From contig NZ_CP013692.1 of NCBI RefSeq assembly GCF_001477625.1, positions 1-64,000 on the forward strand: a DNA stretch of 64,000 nt. The letters are read 5' to 3'. Of this stretch, positions 25,069-34,477 are shown piece by piece; position 1 is the first letter of the stretch; every line of letters begins with the position of its first letter. A program made the translations under genes and the position numbers. The notes beneath the pieces were generated by a model, which was not told the origin of the DNA, did no database searches, and saw nothing but the letters and a program-made list of their open reading frames with translations. This DNA is from Paucibacter sp. KCTC 42545 (GTDB taxonomy: Bacteria > Pseudomonadota > Gammaproteobacteria > Burkholderiales > Burkholderiaceae_C).

Positions 25069-25325
25069 GGGGTCACCTCAATGGTCATGCCATCGCGGGC
25101 CGGCGTCAGGCAGGCCAAGCGCTGCGCGATGCCGTCAATGCTGACTCGGCATTCCTGGCACACACCCATGCCGCAAAAGGCCGCGCGCGGCTGCCCGGTG
25201 GCGGAGCGCCGCGTGGCCTGTACGCCCGCCTGCGCCAAAGCTGCGGCAACCGTGCATGGCCCTTGCACCTGATGGGGGTCGCCGTTGATGTGCAGCAGGA
25301 GCTGATTGGCGTGAGTGCTGTTCAT
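25065..25325 (-). CDS. lhpF: (2Fe-2S)-binding small subunit of D-hydroxyproline dehydrogenase
   Basis: The 86-residue protein is an HcnA-like ferredoxin subunit. FCGMGVCQECRVSIDG followed by RLACLTPA gives the cysteine pattern C-x4-C-x2-C plus a late cysteine for a plant-type [2Fe-2S] cluster. It overlaps both neighbours by 4 bases (ATGA), which suggests stoichiometric translation with the two FAD subunits. It should pass electrons between them. Naming follows the gene order lhpA-lhpB-lhpF-lhpE known from Pseudomonas. Confidence 0.85.
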   Translation of the reverse strand: MNSTHANQLLLHINGDPHQVQGPCTVAAALAQAGVQATRRSATGQPRAAFCGMGVCQECRVSIDGIAQRLACLTPARDGMTIEVTP

Positions 25326-26491
25326 GCGGCGAAAAAGCGTTGCGGCGCCCAGGGTTCAGGAGACAAGGTGGGTGGGGCTTGCAGGCTCAGCTCGGCCAGC
25401 AATTCAGCGCTGGCCAGCGCCGTGCTCACGCCCAGGCCTTCATGGCCCGTGGCCAGCCAGACGCGGGGGTATTCGGGGTGGGCGCCGATCAGCGGGCGGC
25501 CATCGCGGCTGGCGGGCCGCTGGCCGGTCCAGCAGCGCAGCAGATTCATGCCGGCCAGGGCGGGCAGATAGCTGCAGGCGTGGGCCAGCATGCTTTGCAG
25601 CGTCGCCATGTCTATTTGCTCATCCTCCGCCTGGCCGGGCTTGGGGAACTGGCGCGAAGAGCCAATCAAGATCTGCCCACCGGGCCGGGGTTGCACATTG
25701 AAGGACACCGAGTCGCTGTCCACCGCGTGGGCCTTGCTTTGATAGCCCAGTTCTACCAGCTGATGCGTAATGGAGTTCGGGTAGTGCTGAGTGATGGCCA
25801 AGTGGCCCTTTTTGGCCACCAGGCTGCCGGGCGGCAACCAGCGCTGGCTGGCCAGGCCGGCGCACAGCACGGTCATGGCGCCCCAGAGCTGGCGGCCGTC
25901 GGCGAGGTGCACGCTATGGCCGTCAAAGGCAACCACGCGGCCAGGAATGATTTCGGCACGCGCTTGGTTCAGCCAACGCGCCGCCACCTTGGGTGGATAG
26001 ATGCGCGCATCACCCGGCACCCGCAAGGCGCCGGCAAGGCCGGGCCGCAGCATCGGCTCGGCGCGGGCCAAGGCATCAGCGCCAAGGACTTCTGCGCTGA
26101 TGCCGCGCTCATTCAACCAAGCGCATTTGCGCAGGGCCAGGCCAAGTTCGGCCTTGTCGGCGGCAATCCACAGCGTGCCGCAGCGCGCCAGTTCTGCTGC
26201 CTCGGCGTTGCCTTTGTTGGCGCCTGACTCGCCCAGCCACGCATCCCAGAGCTGCAGGCTGCGCCGGGTCAGCCCATGCTCGGCCTGCGCCGTCGCGCTG
26301 CCGTCCAGGGCGTCGGCCAGCAACAGATGGCCCATGGCCGCAGCCGTGGCGCCGCCGCCCACTGGGCCAGGCTCGATCACGGCCACGCTCAAGCCCTGGC
26401 GGGCAAAGGCCCGCGCGCAAGCGGCGCCGACGATGCCGCCGCCGACGATCAGCACATCGGCACTGCGCCTGGCCTTCAGGCCTTGGGTCAA
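25322..26491 (-). CDS. lhpB: FAD-dependent amino acid oxidoreductase, D-hydroxyproline dehydrogenase beta-type subunit
   Basis: The 389-residue protein is a DAO-fold flavoenzyme. It has [21 protein letters not shown] at the N-terminus, [13 protein letters not shown] as the second flavin motif and a C-terminal [24 protein letters not shown]. It is HcnC-like and is expected to be the subunit that oxidises cis-4-hydroxy-D-proline to pyrroline-4-hydroxy-2-carboxylate. It starts 4 bases inside the epimerase gene and ends 4 bases inside the 2Fe-2S gene. Confidence 0.85.
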   Translation of the reverse strand: MTQGLKARRSADVLIVGGGIVGAACARAFARQGLSVAVIEPGPVGGGATAAAMGHLLLADALDGSATAQAEHGLTRRSLQLWDAWLGESGANKGNAEAAELARCGTLWIAADKAELGLALRKCAWLNERGISAEVLGADALARAEPMLRPGLAGALRVPGDARIYPPKVAARWLNQARAEIIPGRVVAFDGHSVHLADGRQLWGAMTVLCAGLASQRWLPPGSLVAKKGHLAITQHYPNSITHQLVELGYQSKAHAVDSDSVSFNVQPRPGGQILIGSSRQFPKPGQAEDEQIDMATLQSMLAHACSYLPALAGMNLLRCWTGQRPASRDGRPLIGAHPEYPRVWLATGHEGLGVSTALASAELLAELSLQAPPTLSPEPWAPQRFFAA

Positions 26492-27417
26492 ACGGGGATA
26501 CCCCAGGCGAAGGGATCGCCCGCCTGCTGCACCACCGTGGCGTCCAGCGTCACAAAGGCACGGCCGGTGATGGTGGGCAAGACCTGACCCTCGGCGCCCA
26601 GCTGATAGCTGGCTTCGAAGCTGCTGCCGATCACGCTTTCCTGCTGCCAGAACTCGCCGGGCTGCAGCTTGCCGTCGGCCGCCAGGCAGGCGACCTTGGC
26701 GCTGGTGCCGGTGCCGCAGGGGGAGCGGTCGTAGGCCTTGCCGGGGCAGAGCACGAAGTTGCGGGCGCTTTTATCAGGGGCGTGGGCCGGGTTGCGGGAG
26801 TCGCCGATCAACTCGATGTGGTCAACCTTGTCATGCCCGGCCGCCGCCAAGCTCTGGCGAATGCGCCAGGACAGATCGGTCAAGGCGTCGACATTGCGTG
26901 CCTCGATCTCCAGGCCATGGTCGTCGCAGAGGAAGAACCAGTTGCCGCCCCAGGCGATGTCGCCGTGCACGCGGCCGTGGCCGGGGACATCGATGGCGAC
27001 GCCGGCGGCCTCGCGGTAGCTGGCCACATTCGCAATGCTGACGGCGCCGTCCTCGGCCAGCCGGGCTTCAATCAGGCCCACCGGTGTCTCGATGCGATGC
27101 AGGCCCGGCTGAATGCGGCCCAGATAGGCCAGGCTGGCGATCAGGCCGATGCTGCCGTGGCCGCACATGCCCAGATAGCCGACGTTGTTGAAGAAGATCA
27201 CCCCGCAGCAATTGGCCGGGTCTTGTGGGGCGCAGAGCAGGGCGCCCACCAGCACCTCGGAGCCGCGCGGCTCCAGCATCAGGGCGCGGCGCCAATGGTC
27301 GTGTTGCTCGCGCAAGATCTGCAGGCGCTCGGCCATGCTGCCTTGGCCCAGATCGGGGCCGCCGTCGATGATCAAGCGGGTGGGTTCGCCGCCGGTGTGG
27401 GAGTCAATCAGTCGCAT
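26488..27417 (-). CDS. lhpA: 4-hydroxyproline 2-epimerase
   Basis: The 309-residue protein belongs to the proline racemase family. The first catalytic cysteine is in [12 protein letters not shown] and the second in [11 protein letters not shown], so both acid/base cysteines of an epimerase are present (not the Thr variant of dehydratases). It interconverts trans-4-hydroxy-L-proline and cis-4-hydroxy-D-proline, the first step of hydroxyproline breakdown. It is the first gene of a four-gene operon with 4-base overlaps. Other family members use proline, so the substrate rests on the dehydrogenase context. Confidence 0.9.
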   Translation of the reverse strand: MRLIDSHTGGEPTRLIIDGGPDLGQGSMAERLQILREQHDHWRRALMLEPRGSEVLVGALLCAPQDPANCCGVIFFNNVGYLGMCGHGSIGLIASLAYLGRIQPGLHRIETPVGLIEARLAEDGAVSIANVASYREAAGVAIDVPGHGRVHGDIAWGGNWFFLCDDHGLEIEARNVDALTDLSWRIRQSLAAAGHDKVDHIELIGDSRNPAHAPDKSARNFVLCPGKAYDRSPCGTGTSAKVACLAADGKLQPGEFWQQESVIGSSFEASYQLGAEGQVLPTITGRAFVTLDATVVQQAGDPFAWGIPV

Positions 27418-27464
27418 GTGTGGCTCAGTCCGCCCGTTGCCGGGCTAGGGAGTTACTCAATCTC

Positions 27465-27475
27465 ATTCAATGAAT
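27465..27475. promoter_or_regulatory. Short palindrome upstream of the hydroxyproline operon
   Basis: ATTCAATGAAT is a perfect 11-base palindrome about 48 bases upstream of the epimerase start, in the 85-base gap behind the GntR-type regulator gene. It is in a suitable place for an operator, but a short palindrome can arise by chance. Confidence 0.3.
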
Positions 27476-27502
27476 CGTTTGGTCGCTCGGTCACTTGATC
27501 GC

Positions 27503-28174
27503 TCAATCGATCACGGCCTGAGCGAAGCCGCGCAAATAGTCCATCAGCGCGTCGGCGGCGGTCTGGGCGGCCTCGGCTTGCGCCGCGGCAATGGCTTGCG
27601 CGAGGTCCAGATGCAGTTGCGCACCGCGCAGCAGATCGCCCTGGTGCTGATAGGCATACCAGAAGCGCCGGCATTGAATGGCCATGGGCACCACCGCTGC
27701 GGCGGCGGCCGGGTTGCGGCAAGCGGCGTGGATGATGCGGTCCAGGGCCTGATCGGCGTGCATATAGCCGTGCAGATCGCCGGCCTCGGCCGAGCTGAGC
27801 ATGGTTTGGGCGCAGGCCAGCAGGTCTTGGCGCTGGGGCGGGGTGGCGCGGCGCGCGGCCATGCTGGCGATCAGGCGCTCCAGCACGCGCCGGGCTTCGA
27901 TCAGGTCCAGGTGCTCGGCCAGGCGGATTTCGCTGACTTGCAGGCCGCGTCGGGCTTGTTGCACGATCAAGCCGCAGCTGACCAGGCGCATCAAGGCCTC
28001 GCGCACCGGCGTGCGGCCCAGGCCGGTCTGGCTGATCAGTTCGGCTTCAACAATGGCGGCCCCGGGCTTGAGCTGCAGGGTGGCAATCATGGATTCCAGC
28101 GCGTCGTAGGCTTGGTCGGCCTGGCGGCGCTTTTCCGGGTCGGCGGGGCCGAGGTGGTCGTCAACTTGGGGCAT
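27503..28174 (-). CDS. GntR family transcriptional regulator (FCD type)
   Basis: The 223-residue protein has the GntR winged helix (LKPGAAIVEAELISQTGLGRTPVREALMRLVSCGLI) and a helical FCD effector domain (RRVLERLIASMAAR, HADQALDRIIHAACRNP). It lies directly upstream of the hydroxyproline operon on the same strand, with 85 bases between, and very probably regulates it in response to hydroxyproline or a breakdown product (inference). Part of the FCD metal site, such as the D-x3-H step (DQALDRIIH), is recognisable. Its own promoter probably lies in the AT-rich box at 28301-28332. Confidence 0.9.
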   Translation of the reverse strand: MPQVDDHLGPADPEKRRQADQAYDALESMIATLQLKPGAAIVEAELISQTGLGRTPVREALMRLVSCGLIVQQARRGLQVSEIRLAEHLDLIEARRVLERLIASMAARRATPPQRQDLLACAQTMLSSAEAGDLHGYMHADQALDRIIHAACRNPAAAAAVVPMAIQCRRFWYAYQHQGDLLRGAQLHLDLAQAIAAAQAEAAQTAADALMDYLRGFAQAVID

Positions 28175-28510
28175 GGCGGCATCTTCGCATGCTCAAAAGC
28201 GGCCGAGCCGGGCGCGCTTGAATATCCCGCCCGCTGGTTTGACGGTGGTCGGGCGCTTCGGCGCCGGGTCAACTGGCGGACGGCAGGTGAGCAAGATCTG
28301 TGTCTATATATGTCAAATATATTTAAAGAGTAGCCTTGCCTTGTGAGCTTGTCAACGCCATATCCAAGCCCGGCACAAGGCTTGCGTGCGCAGGGCAGGC
28401 CGGGCCGGCATGGCCGGTCTGCCGCGCGCATACAATCCGCCGTTCACTCGCCCGCGTCCGGCAAATTCATGCGCTGACGGCGCGGCGCCATCATTCCAAA
28501 GGGATTCGAC
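28175..28510. other. Intergenic region between the GntR gene and yajC
   Basis: The 336 bases hold no gene I can support. The left part contains the AT-rich promoter box listed separately. The right part has a GC-rich hairpin (GCAGGCCGGGCCGGC against a partly matching arm ending GGTCTGC, about 28396-28422) and TACAAT at 28431-28436, which might be a -10 box for yajC but lacks a convincing -35. Many Burkholderiales have queA-tgt upstream of yajC; neither is here. Confidence 0.5.
28301..28332 (-). promoter_or_regulatory. AT-rich promoter/operator of the GntR-type regulator
   Basis: The stretch TATATATGTCAAATATATTT (28305-28324) stands out from the GC-rich surroundings. Read on the minus strand it includes TTGACA (complement of 28311-28316), a perfect -35 box. 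AAATATATTT is a perfect palindrome, and TATATAT/ATATATT flank GTCAA. A regulator site overlapping the promoter would fit autoregulation, but no clear -10 was found. Confidence 0.45.
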
Positions 28511-28834
28511 GTGTTTATTTCTAATGCTTTTGCTCAAGCCGCACCCGCCGCCGGTGGTGCTGAGTCCAGCCTGCTGAGCATGCTGCCGCTGGTGCTGATG
28601 TTTGTGGTGCTGTATTTCGTGATGATTCGTCCGCAGATGAAGCGTCAAAAAGAGCACAAGGCCATGATCGAGGCCATCGTCAAGGGCGACGAAGTCGTCA
28701 CCTCCGGCGGCCTGCTGGGCAAGATCAGCAAGGTCGGCGAGAGCTTCCTGACCCTGGAAGTCTCCAGCGGCGTGGAGTTGCAGGTGCAACGTTCCGCCGT
28801 CGTGCAAGTGCTGCCCAAGGGCACGATCAAGTAA
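28511..28834 (+). CDS. yajC: Preprotein translocase subunit YajC
   Basis: The 107-residue protein starts at GTG 28511 with AAAGGGA upstream. It has one membrane helix (LLSMLPLVLMFVVLYFVMIRPQ) ending in the family motif RPQMKRQKEH. The cytoplasmic domain follows (GDEVVTSGGLLGKISKV). YajC associates with SecDF at the inner membrane. It leads the yajC-secD-secF run. A hairpin at 28851-28876 separates it from secD. Confidence 0.95.
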   Translation: MFISNAFAQAAPAAGGAESSLLSMLPLVLMFVVLYFVMIRPQMKRQKEHKAMIEAIVKGDEVVTSGGLLGKISKVGESFLTLEVSSGVELQVQRSAVVQVLPKGTIK

Positions 28835-28850
28835 ACCCAAGTCTGGTCAG

Positions 28851-28876
28851 GCGGCCCAGCTTTGCTTGGGGGCCGC
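28851..28876 (+). other. Intercistronic hairpin between yajC and secD
   Basis: GCGGCCC (28851-28857) pairs with GGGCCGC (28870-28876), with further pairing possible inside. There is no T tract, so it is more likely an mRNA-stabilising or processing stem than a terminator. Whether it reduces secD expression is unknown. Confidence 0.4.
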
Positions 28877-29009
28877 TGCCGCCGAACTTTCATTGACCTA
28901 GCCAAGCCAGCGCCCGCCACCGGGCGCAGCCTGACGTCTGCCCGCCGCCGCTCTTTGCAAAAAGGGCGGCTTGTCTCGCGGCGATCCGGGCCGCAGAGGA
29001 TGCACCACC

Positions 29010-30899
29010 ATGAATCGTTACCCGCTTTGGAAATACGCGCTGCTGATCGTTGCGCTATTGCTGGGCTTGATCTACACGCTGCCCAACTTCTACGGTGAAG
29101 CGCCGGCGGTGCAGGTGTCCAGCGCGAAGGTCACCGTCAAGGTTGACGATGCCGTGCGCGGCCGCGTCGAGCAGGCCTTGAGCGCCGCCCAGATCCAGCC
29201 TGACTTCGTGCTGCTGGAAGGCAACTCGATCAAGGCCCGGTTCAAGGATCTGGACACCCAGATCAAGGCCAAGGAAGCGATCAGCAAGACGCTCAACCCC
29301 AACGAGGCCGAGCCCACTTACATCGTGGCGCTGAACCTGTTGTCGCGTTCGCCCAAGTGGTTGTCTTCGCTGCATGCCTTCCCCATGTATTTGGGTCTGG
29401 ACTTGCGCGGTGGTGTGCACTTCTTGATGCAGGTGGACATGAAGTCCGCGCTGACCAAGAAGGCCGAATCGCTGATCGGCGATGTGCGCAGCTTGCTGCG
29501 TGAAAAGAATCTGCGCCACGCCGGCATCAGCCGCGATGGCAATAATGTGGTGATCGCCTTCCGCGATGCCGCTACCCAGCAGCAGGCCATGGCCTTGCTG
29601 GCTGACAAGATCCCCGAAGTGCTGTGGACGCCCAGCAGCGACGCGGCTGAGTCGCGCCTGACCGGCACCCTCAAGCCTGCCTCGATGGTGGCGGTGCAAG
29701 AAGCCGCGCTGAAGCAAAACATCACCACCCTGCACAACCGGGTCAACGAGTTGGGTACCTCCGAGCCGGTGATTCAGCAGCAGGGTCTGGACCGCATCAT
29801 CGTGCAACTGCCCGGTGTGCAAGACACGGCCAAGGCCAAGGACATCATCGGCCGTACCGCCACGCTGGAATTGCGCATGGTGGACGACAGCGCCGAAGCG
29901 CAGGCGGCTCTGGCTGGCAGCGGCCCGGTGCCCTTCGGCACCGAGCGTTTCATCGACCGCGGCTTTGGCCCCATCATCGTCAAGCGCCAAGTGGTGCTGA
30001 CCGGTGACAACCTCAGCGACGCGCAAGCCGGCTCGGACGAAAACCACCAGCCCGCCGTGGACCTGACGCTGGACGCCAAGGGCGCCCGCATCATGAAGGA
30101 CATGTCGCGCGAGAACATTGGCAAGCGCATGGCCATCATCTTGTTCGAAAAGGGCAAGGGCGAGGTCGTGACGGCCCCGGTGATCCGCAGCGAATTGAGC
30201 GGCGGCCGGGTCAAGATTTCCGGCGCGATGACGCTGCAAGAAGCGGCCGATACCTCGCTGCTGCTGCGCGCCGGTTCGCTGGCCGCGCCGATGGAAATCA
30301 TCGAAGAGCGCACCGTTGGCCCCAGCCTCGGCAAGGAAAACATCGAGCGCGGCATCTTGAGCGTGACCTGGGGTTTTGCCGCCGTGGCCGTGTTCATGTG
30401 CATCTACTACATGCTCTTCGGCGTGTTCTCGTCGCTGGCGCTGGGCTTCAATCTGCTGCTGCTAGTCGCAGTCTTGTCGATGCTGGGCGCGACCATGTCG
30501 CTGCCGGGTATCGCGGCCATCGCCCTGGTGCTGGGCATGGCGATTGACTCCAACGTGCTGATCAACGAGCGCATTCGTGAAGAGTTGCGCAACGGCGCTT
30601 CGCCGCAAGCGGCCATCAATCTCGGTTACGAGCGCGCCTTCGCCACCATTCTGGACTCCAACGTCACCACGCTGATTGCCGGTCTGGCCTTGCTGGCCTT
30701 CGGTTCCGGCCCGGTGCGCGGCTTTGCCATCGTGCATTGCTTGGGTATCTTGACCTCGATGTTCTCGGCCGTGGTGTTCTCGCGTGCCCTGGCCAACCTC
30801 TGGTACGGCCGTCAGAAGAAGCTCAAGTCCCTGTCGATCGGGCAGATCTGGAAGCCGCCTGTCGAGGTGGATCCACAGCAGCCCGCCGCCAAAGTCTGA
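29010..30899 (+). CDS. secD: Protein translocase subunit SecD
   Basis: The 629-residue protein has an N-terminal helix (LWKYALLIVALLLGLIYTLPNFYG), the large periplasmic P1 domain with YLGLDLRGGVHFLMQVDM, and five C-terminal helices. The RND-like motif GMAIDSNVLINERIREEL contains the aspartate needed for proton-driven function. The start at ATG 29010 has AGAGGA upstream. SecD and SecF pull exported proteins through SecYEG using the proton gradient. secF follows after 24 bases. Confidence 0.97.
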   Translation: MNRYPLWKYALLIVALLLGLIYTLPNFYGEAPAVQVSSAKVTVKVDDAVRGRVEQALSAAQIQPDFVLLEGNSIKARFKDLDTQIKAKEAISKTLNPNEAEPTYIVALNLLSRSPKWLSSLHAFPMYLGLDLRGGVHFLMQVDMKSALTKKAESLIGDVRSLLREKNLRHAGISRDGNNVVIAFRDAATQQQAMALLADKIPEVLWTPSSDAAESRLTGTLKPASMVAVQEAALKQNITTLHNRVNELGTSEPVIQQQGLDRIIVQLPGVQDTAKAKDIIGRTATLELRMVDDSAEAQAALAGSGPVPFGTERFIDRGFGPIIVKRQVVLTGDNLSDAQAGSDENHQPAVDLTLDAKGARIMKDMSRENIGKRMAIILFEKGKGEVVTAPVIRSELSGGRVKISGAMTLQEAADTSLLLRAGSLAAPMEIIEERTVGPSLGKENIERGILSVTWGFAAVAVFMCIYYMLFGVFSSLALGFNLLLLVAVLSMLGATMSLPGIAAIALVLGMAIDSNVLINERIREELRNGASPQAAINLGYERAFATILDSNVTTLIAGLALLAFGSGPVRGFAIVHCLGILTSMFSAVVFSRALANLWYGRQKKLKSLSIGQIWKPPVEVDPQQPAAKV

Positions 30900-30923
30900 C
30901 CTGAACGAATCGAGTAGCGAATC

Positions 30924-31958
30924 ATGGAACTCTTCCGTATCAAGCGCGACCTGCCCTTGATGAAGCATGCGTTGATCTTCAACGTCATCTCCTTCATCAC
31001 CTTCGCGGCCGCCGTTTTCTTTCTGGTCACCAAAGGCCTGAACTTCTCCATCGAATTCAAGGGCGGTTCGGTCATCGAGGTCGAGTATGCGCAAGCGGCC
31101 GATCTTGAAAAGACCCGCCATGTGGTCGAAGGCCTGGGCTTTGGCGAGGTGCAGGTCACCAACTTCGGCAGCTCACATGACGTGATGATGCGTCTGCCCC
31201 TGCGCGCCGACATCAAGCAGACCGAACAGGTCGGCCTGGTGTTCAGCGAACTGTGCAAGGCCGAGTCCGGCAGCATCAGCCAGCGCCAGATGGTCAGCGA
31301 CAAGGGTGAGGCCATCAGCAAGCAGGTCTGCACCACGGCCGCCAATGCCGAACCCATCAAGCTGATGCGCAGCGAGGTGGTGGGCCCGGCCGTTGGTGAA
31401 GAACTGGCGCGCGACGCGGCCAAGGCGCTGGGCGTCACCGTCATCGGCATCATGATCTACCTGGCCTTCCGCTTCGAGTGGAAGTTCGCGGTCGCCGGCA
31501 TCATCGCCAACTTGCACGACGTGGTCATCATCCTGGGCTTCTTCGCCTTCTTCCAGTGGGAGTTTTCGCTCTCCGTGCTGGCGGCGGTGTTGGCCGTGCT
31601 GGGCTACTCGGTGAACGAGTCGGTGGTGATTTTTGACCGGGTGCGCGAGGGCTTCCGCAAGTTCCGCAAGTTCAGCACCCACGAGGTGATTGACCACGCC
31701 ATCACCAGCACCATGAGCCGCACCATCATCACCCACGGCAGCACGCAGTTGATGGTGCTCTCGATGCTGATCTTCGGCGGCCCGACCCTGCACTACTTCG
31801 CCATCGCACTGACCATCGGCATCTTGTTCGGTATTTACTCCTCGGTGTTCGTGGCCGCGGCCATCGCCATGTGGCTGGGCGTTAAGCGCGAAGACCTGAT
31901 CCAAGCCCCGGTGAACCGTGAAGATCCGGACGACCCAAACGCCGGCGCGGTGGTGTAG
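30924..31958 (+). CDS. secF: Protein translocase subunit SecF
   Basis: The 344-residue inner-membrane protein starts with a helix (ALIFNVISFITFAAAVFFLV). It has the periplasmic GLNFSIEFKGGSVIEVEY segment and the C-terminal helices with GYSVNESVVIFDRVREGFR, the SecF counterpart of the SecD proton motif. It lies 24 bases after secD on the same transcript. Length and architecture are standard for single SecF. Confidence 0.97.
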   Translation: MELFRIKRDLPLMKHALIFNVISFITFAAAVFFLVTKGLNFSIEFKGGSVIEVEYAQAADLEKTRHVVEGLGFGEVQVTNFGSSHDVMMRLPLRADIKQTEQVGLVFSELCKAESGSISQRQMVSDKGEAISKQVCTTAANAEPIKLMRSEVVGPAVGEELARDAAKALGVTVIGIMIYLAFRFEWKFAVAGIIANLHDVVIILGFFAFFQWEFSLSVLAAVLAVLGYSVNESVVIFDRVREGFRKFRKFSTHEVIDHAITSTMSRTIITHGSTQLMVLSMLIFGGPTLHYFAIALTIGILFGIYSSVFVAAAIAMWLGVKREDLIQAPVNREDPDDPNAGAVV

Positions 31959-32003
31959 TAGAGTCAGTCGGAACCCCGCATTTGATCGCTTAATCAACCA
32001 TCC

Positions 32004-34388
32004 ATGACTGTCGCCGCCCGCAACAAGGCTATGGCAATTCAGGCGCGGCGCATCTATGTCGAAGCGCTGTTGCGCGGCATGGCTACGCTGAGCCAGGCCA
32101 TCAGCGATGCGGCCGCCCAGCTGTTGACGCAGACCGGCGTTCCGGTACTCATGCATGCACGCCGTGAAGGCGTCGAGGCTTGGCAGCGTTGCAGCCCGGC
32201 GTGGCTGAGCAGCGTGCTCAGCGGCTTGCGCCACGCCGCTGTTTACGGCGTTCAGGAAGACGGCAGGCCGCCCGAGCCGGCGCTGGCGGGGATCACCCCG
32301 TCCAAGCTGGCCCTGGTGGACGATGACACCATCGAGCGCGAGATCACCGCCTCGCGCTTGGCACTGGCCATGATGGACCGCGCCAGCTGGGAATTCACCG
32401 ATCTGCGTACCCGCATTCAGATGCTGGAGCAGCACGAAGACTTGGCGCCGCAAGACCTGCTGCGCGCCAATGTGCTGGCCAAGCTGGTGCTGGACGCCTG
32501 GGGCCGCAGCGGCATGGGCGTGTCGGAATGGCAGATGCTGCGCCTGCAATTGCACGAAGAATTCGCGATTCTGCTGGCCGAGGCCTACCACGAGGTCAAC
32601 CACTGGTTGGTCAAACAGGCGGTGATGCCCGAGGTGGATCTGCGGCCCTTTATCCGCCGCAGCCTCAACACCGGGCCGATCGCGTCAGCTGACTGGGGGG
32701 GCGCTGCCGCTCCGCGTGGCGGGGCTATCCGCGCAGGCTCGGGCTTGCCTGAGGCAGGCACGGCGCCGGGCCCGATCACGGTGCAAAGTCCCGCCAGCAG
32801 CCAGGCCGAGGAAGTCTTGCGACTCTTGCAACGCATTGTCGGCAGCCAGGTGCCGGCTTTTGCCGCCACGGCCAAGCAAGGCGGCCCGGCCTCGGTGAGC
32901 CCAGCGCCGCAGGCCTTATCCAGCCAAGCGCCGCAGCGCCTGAGCGCCGCTATCCAGCAAGCGCAGCAGGCCATGCGGGAGAGCGACCCCAGCTTGGACA
33001 TGAATCTTTCCACCGATGTGCTGAGCCTGCCCGATCAGGCGCCGCAGCGGCTGGAGCAATGGCAGCAGCGCCATCAAAGCGTCAAGACGGCGCTCAAGCA
33101 AGCTGCGGACACGCCGGCCGAACGCGCTACCATCGAGCTGGTGGCCATGATGTTCCAGAGCATCTTGATGGAAGACCATATCCCGGCCACGGTGCGGGTC
33201 TGGTTTGCGCGCCTGCAAATGCCGGTGCTGCGGGTAGCCGTCAGCGAGCCCGACTTCTTTGCCACCACCGACCACCCCGCGCGCCAGCTGATCGACCGCA
33301 TGGGCGCTTGCGTGATGGGCTTCAACACCAGCGTCAACCATGCCGCCGGGAGCGGCGCCTTCGCCAATGCGGGCGGCGACCCGCTGGAGCGCGAGATCAA
33401 GCGAGTGGTGCAGGTGGTGGAGGCTTATCCGGACACCGGCCGACGCGTCTTCCAGACGGTGCTGACCGAGTTCGAGAAGTTCCTCGACAACTATTTCGAG
33501 AACGAAAACCAGAACACCCGCCGCGGCGTTTCGCTGGCCCAGCAGGTGGAACAGCGCGAGACGCTGGCCATCCAGTACACCATCGAGCTGCGCAAGATGC
33601 TCGCCGAGGTGCCGGTGCAGGACGGTGTGCGCGAGTTCTTGTTTCAGATATGGGCCGATGTGCTGGCCGTCACCGCGGTACGCAGCGGCGCTCAGTCGGA
33701 CAGCATCAAGCAAATGAAGCGCGCCGCGGCCGACCTGATTTGGTCCGCCAGCGCCAAGGTCACGCGTGAGGAACGGGCCGAGGTGATCCGCCGCCTGCCG
33801 CCGCTGCTCAAAACCCTGCGCGACGGCATGCTGGATGTTGGCCTGCCGGTGGACAAGCAAGATGAACAGATCCGCCACCTCAATAACGCCCTGGCCGCGG
33901 CCTTCACCGCCAAGACCGCCGCGATTCCGCGTGAGCGCCTGGATGAGTTGATGGACCAGCTGGAAACGCTGGAAGCTCTGCTGCCCGAGGTGGGCGAAGA
34001 GGGCATGGACGAGGAACAAATCAACCAGTCGCTGGTGCGCGACTTGTCCGGCCATGAATCAGAAGGCCTGGAAGTGGTGGCCGAGGGCGGCAGTGCCCCC
34101 ACTGCCACCATGCTGGCCTGGGCGCGTGAGTTGCAGGTGGGCGGCTGGTACATGCTGGACTACCGCAACCGCAATGAAGCGGTGCAACTGGCCTGGCGCG
34201 GCAACCGTCGCCAGATGGCCTTGTTTGTGACCACCCATGGCCGTTGCGTGCTGTTCTCGATCAGCCGCATGGCAGCCTTCTTGCAGGCGGGCCTCTTGCT
34301 GCCGGCGCAGGACGAAGCCTTGACGGTCAAGGCTACGCGCAATGCGCTGGCCAAGCTGGATGGGGATCCGGGGCGTTTGCTGAATTAG
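32004..34388 (+). CDS. DUF1631 family protein
   Basis: The 794-residue cytoplasmic protein belongs to the DUF1631 family. The N-terminal third is helical with an alanine/proline/glutamine-rich linker (about residues 225-330). The middle has AMVFQSILMEDHIPATVRVWFARLQMPVLRVA-type helices (here MMFQSILMEDHIP). The C-terminal 100 residues (GGWYMLDYRNRNEAVQLAWRG) look like a small beta-barrel resembling PilZ domains, so cyclic-di-GMP binding is possible but unproven. The molecular function is unknown. It follows secF after 45 bases and may be co-transcribed. Confidence 0.82.
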   Translation: MTVAARNKAMAIQARRIYVEALLRGMATLSQAISDAAAQLLTQTGVPVLMHARREGVEAWQRCSPAWLSSVLSGLRHAAVYGVQEDGRPPEPALAGITPSKLALVDDDTIEREITASRLALAMMDRASWEFTDLRTRIQMLEQHEDLAPQDLLRANVLAKLVLDAWGRSGMGVSEWQMLRLQLHEEFAILLAEAYHEVNHWLVKQAVMPEVDLRPFIRRSLNTGPIASADWGGAAAPRGGAIRAGSGLPEAGTAPGPITVQSPASSQAEEVLRLLQRIVGSQVPAFAATAKQGGPASVSPAPQALSSQAPQRLSAAIQQAQQAMRESDPSLDMNLSTDVLSLPDQAPQRLEQWQQRHQSVKTALKQAADTPAERATIELVAMMFQSILMEDHIPATVRVWFARLQMPVLRVAVSEPDFFATTDHPARQLIDRMGACVMGFNTSVNHAAGSGAFANAGGDPLEREIKRVVQVVEAYPDTGRRVFQTVLTEFEKFLDNYFENENQNTRRGVSLAQQVEQRETLAIQYTIELRKMLAEVPVQDGVREFLFQIWADVLAVTAVRSGAQSDSIKQMKRAAADLIWSASAKVTREERAEVIRRLPPLLKTLRDGMLDVGLPVDKQDEQIRHLNNALAAAFTAKTAAIPRERLDELMDQLETLEALLPEVGEEGMDEEQINQSLVRDLSGHESEGLEVVAEGGSAPTATMLAWARELQVGGWYMLDYRNRNEAVQLAWRGNRRQMALFVTTHGRCVLFSISRMAAFLQAGLLLPAQDEALTVKATRNALAKLDGDPGRLLN

Positions 34389-34477
34389 GGGTTTGGGCGG
34401 CAAGCCTGCTGAAGCCTTCAGCGGAGCCTGCGGCGGAGTGAACTGCGACGCGGATCAGCCGCAGCGCTAGCGCGTGC

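Noticed and set aside
28396-28422. GC-rich hairpin before yajC as a riboswitch or terminator
   Set aside because: There is no T tract and no recognisable aptamer; GC-rich stems of this size are frequent by chance in such sequence.
31173-32603. Open frame of 476 codons on the minus strand across secF and the DUF1631 gene
   Set aside because: It is antisense to two well-supported genes, low in complexity and rich in His and Gln, as expected for a shadow frame.
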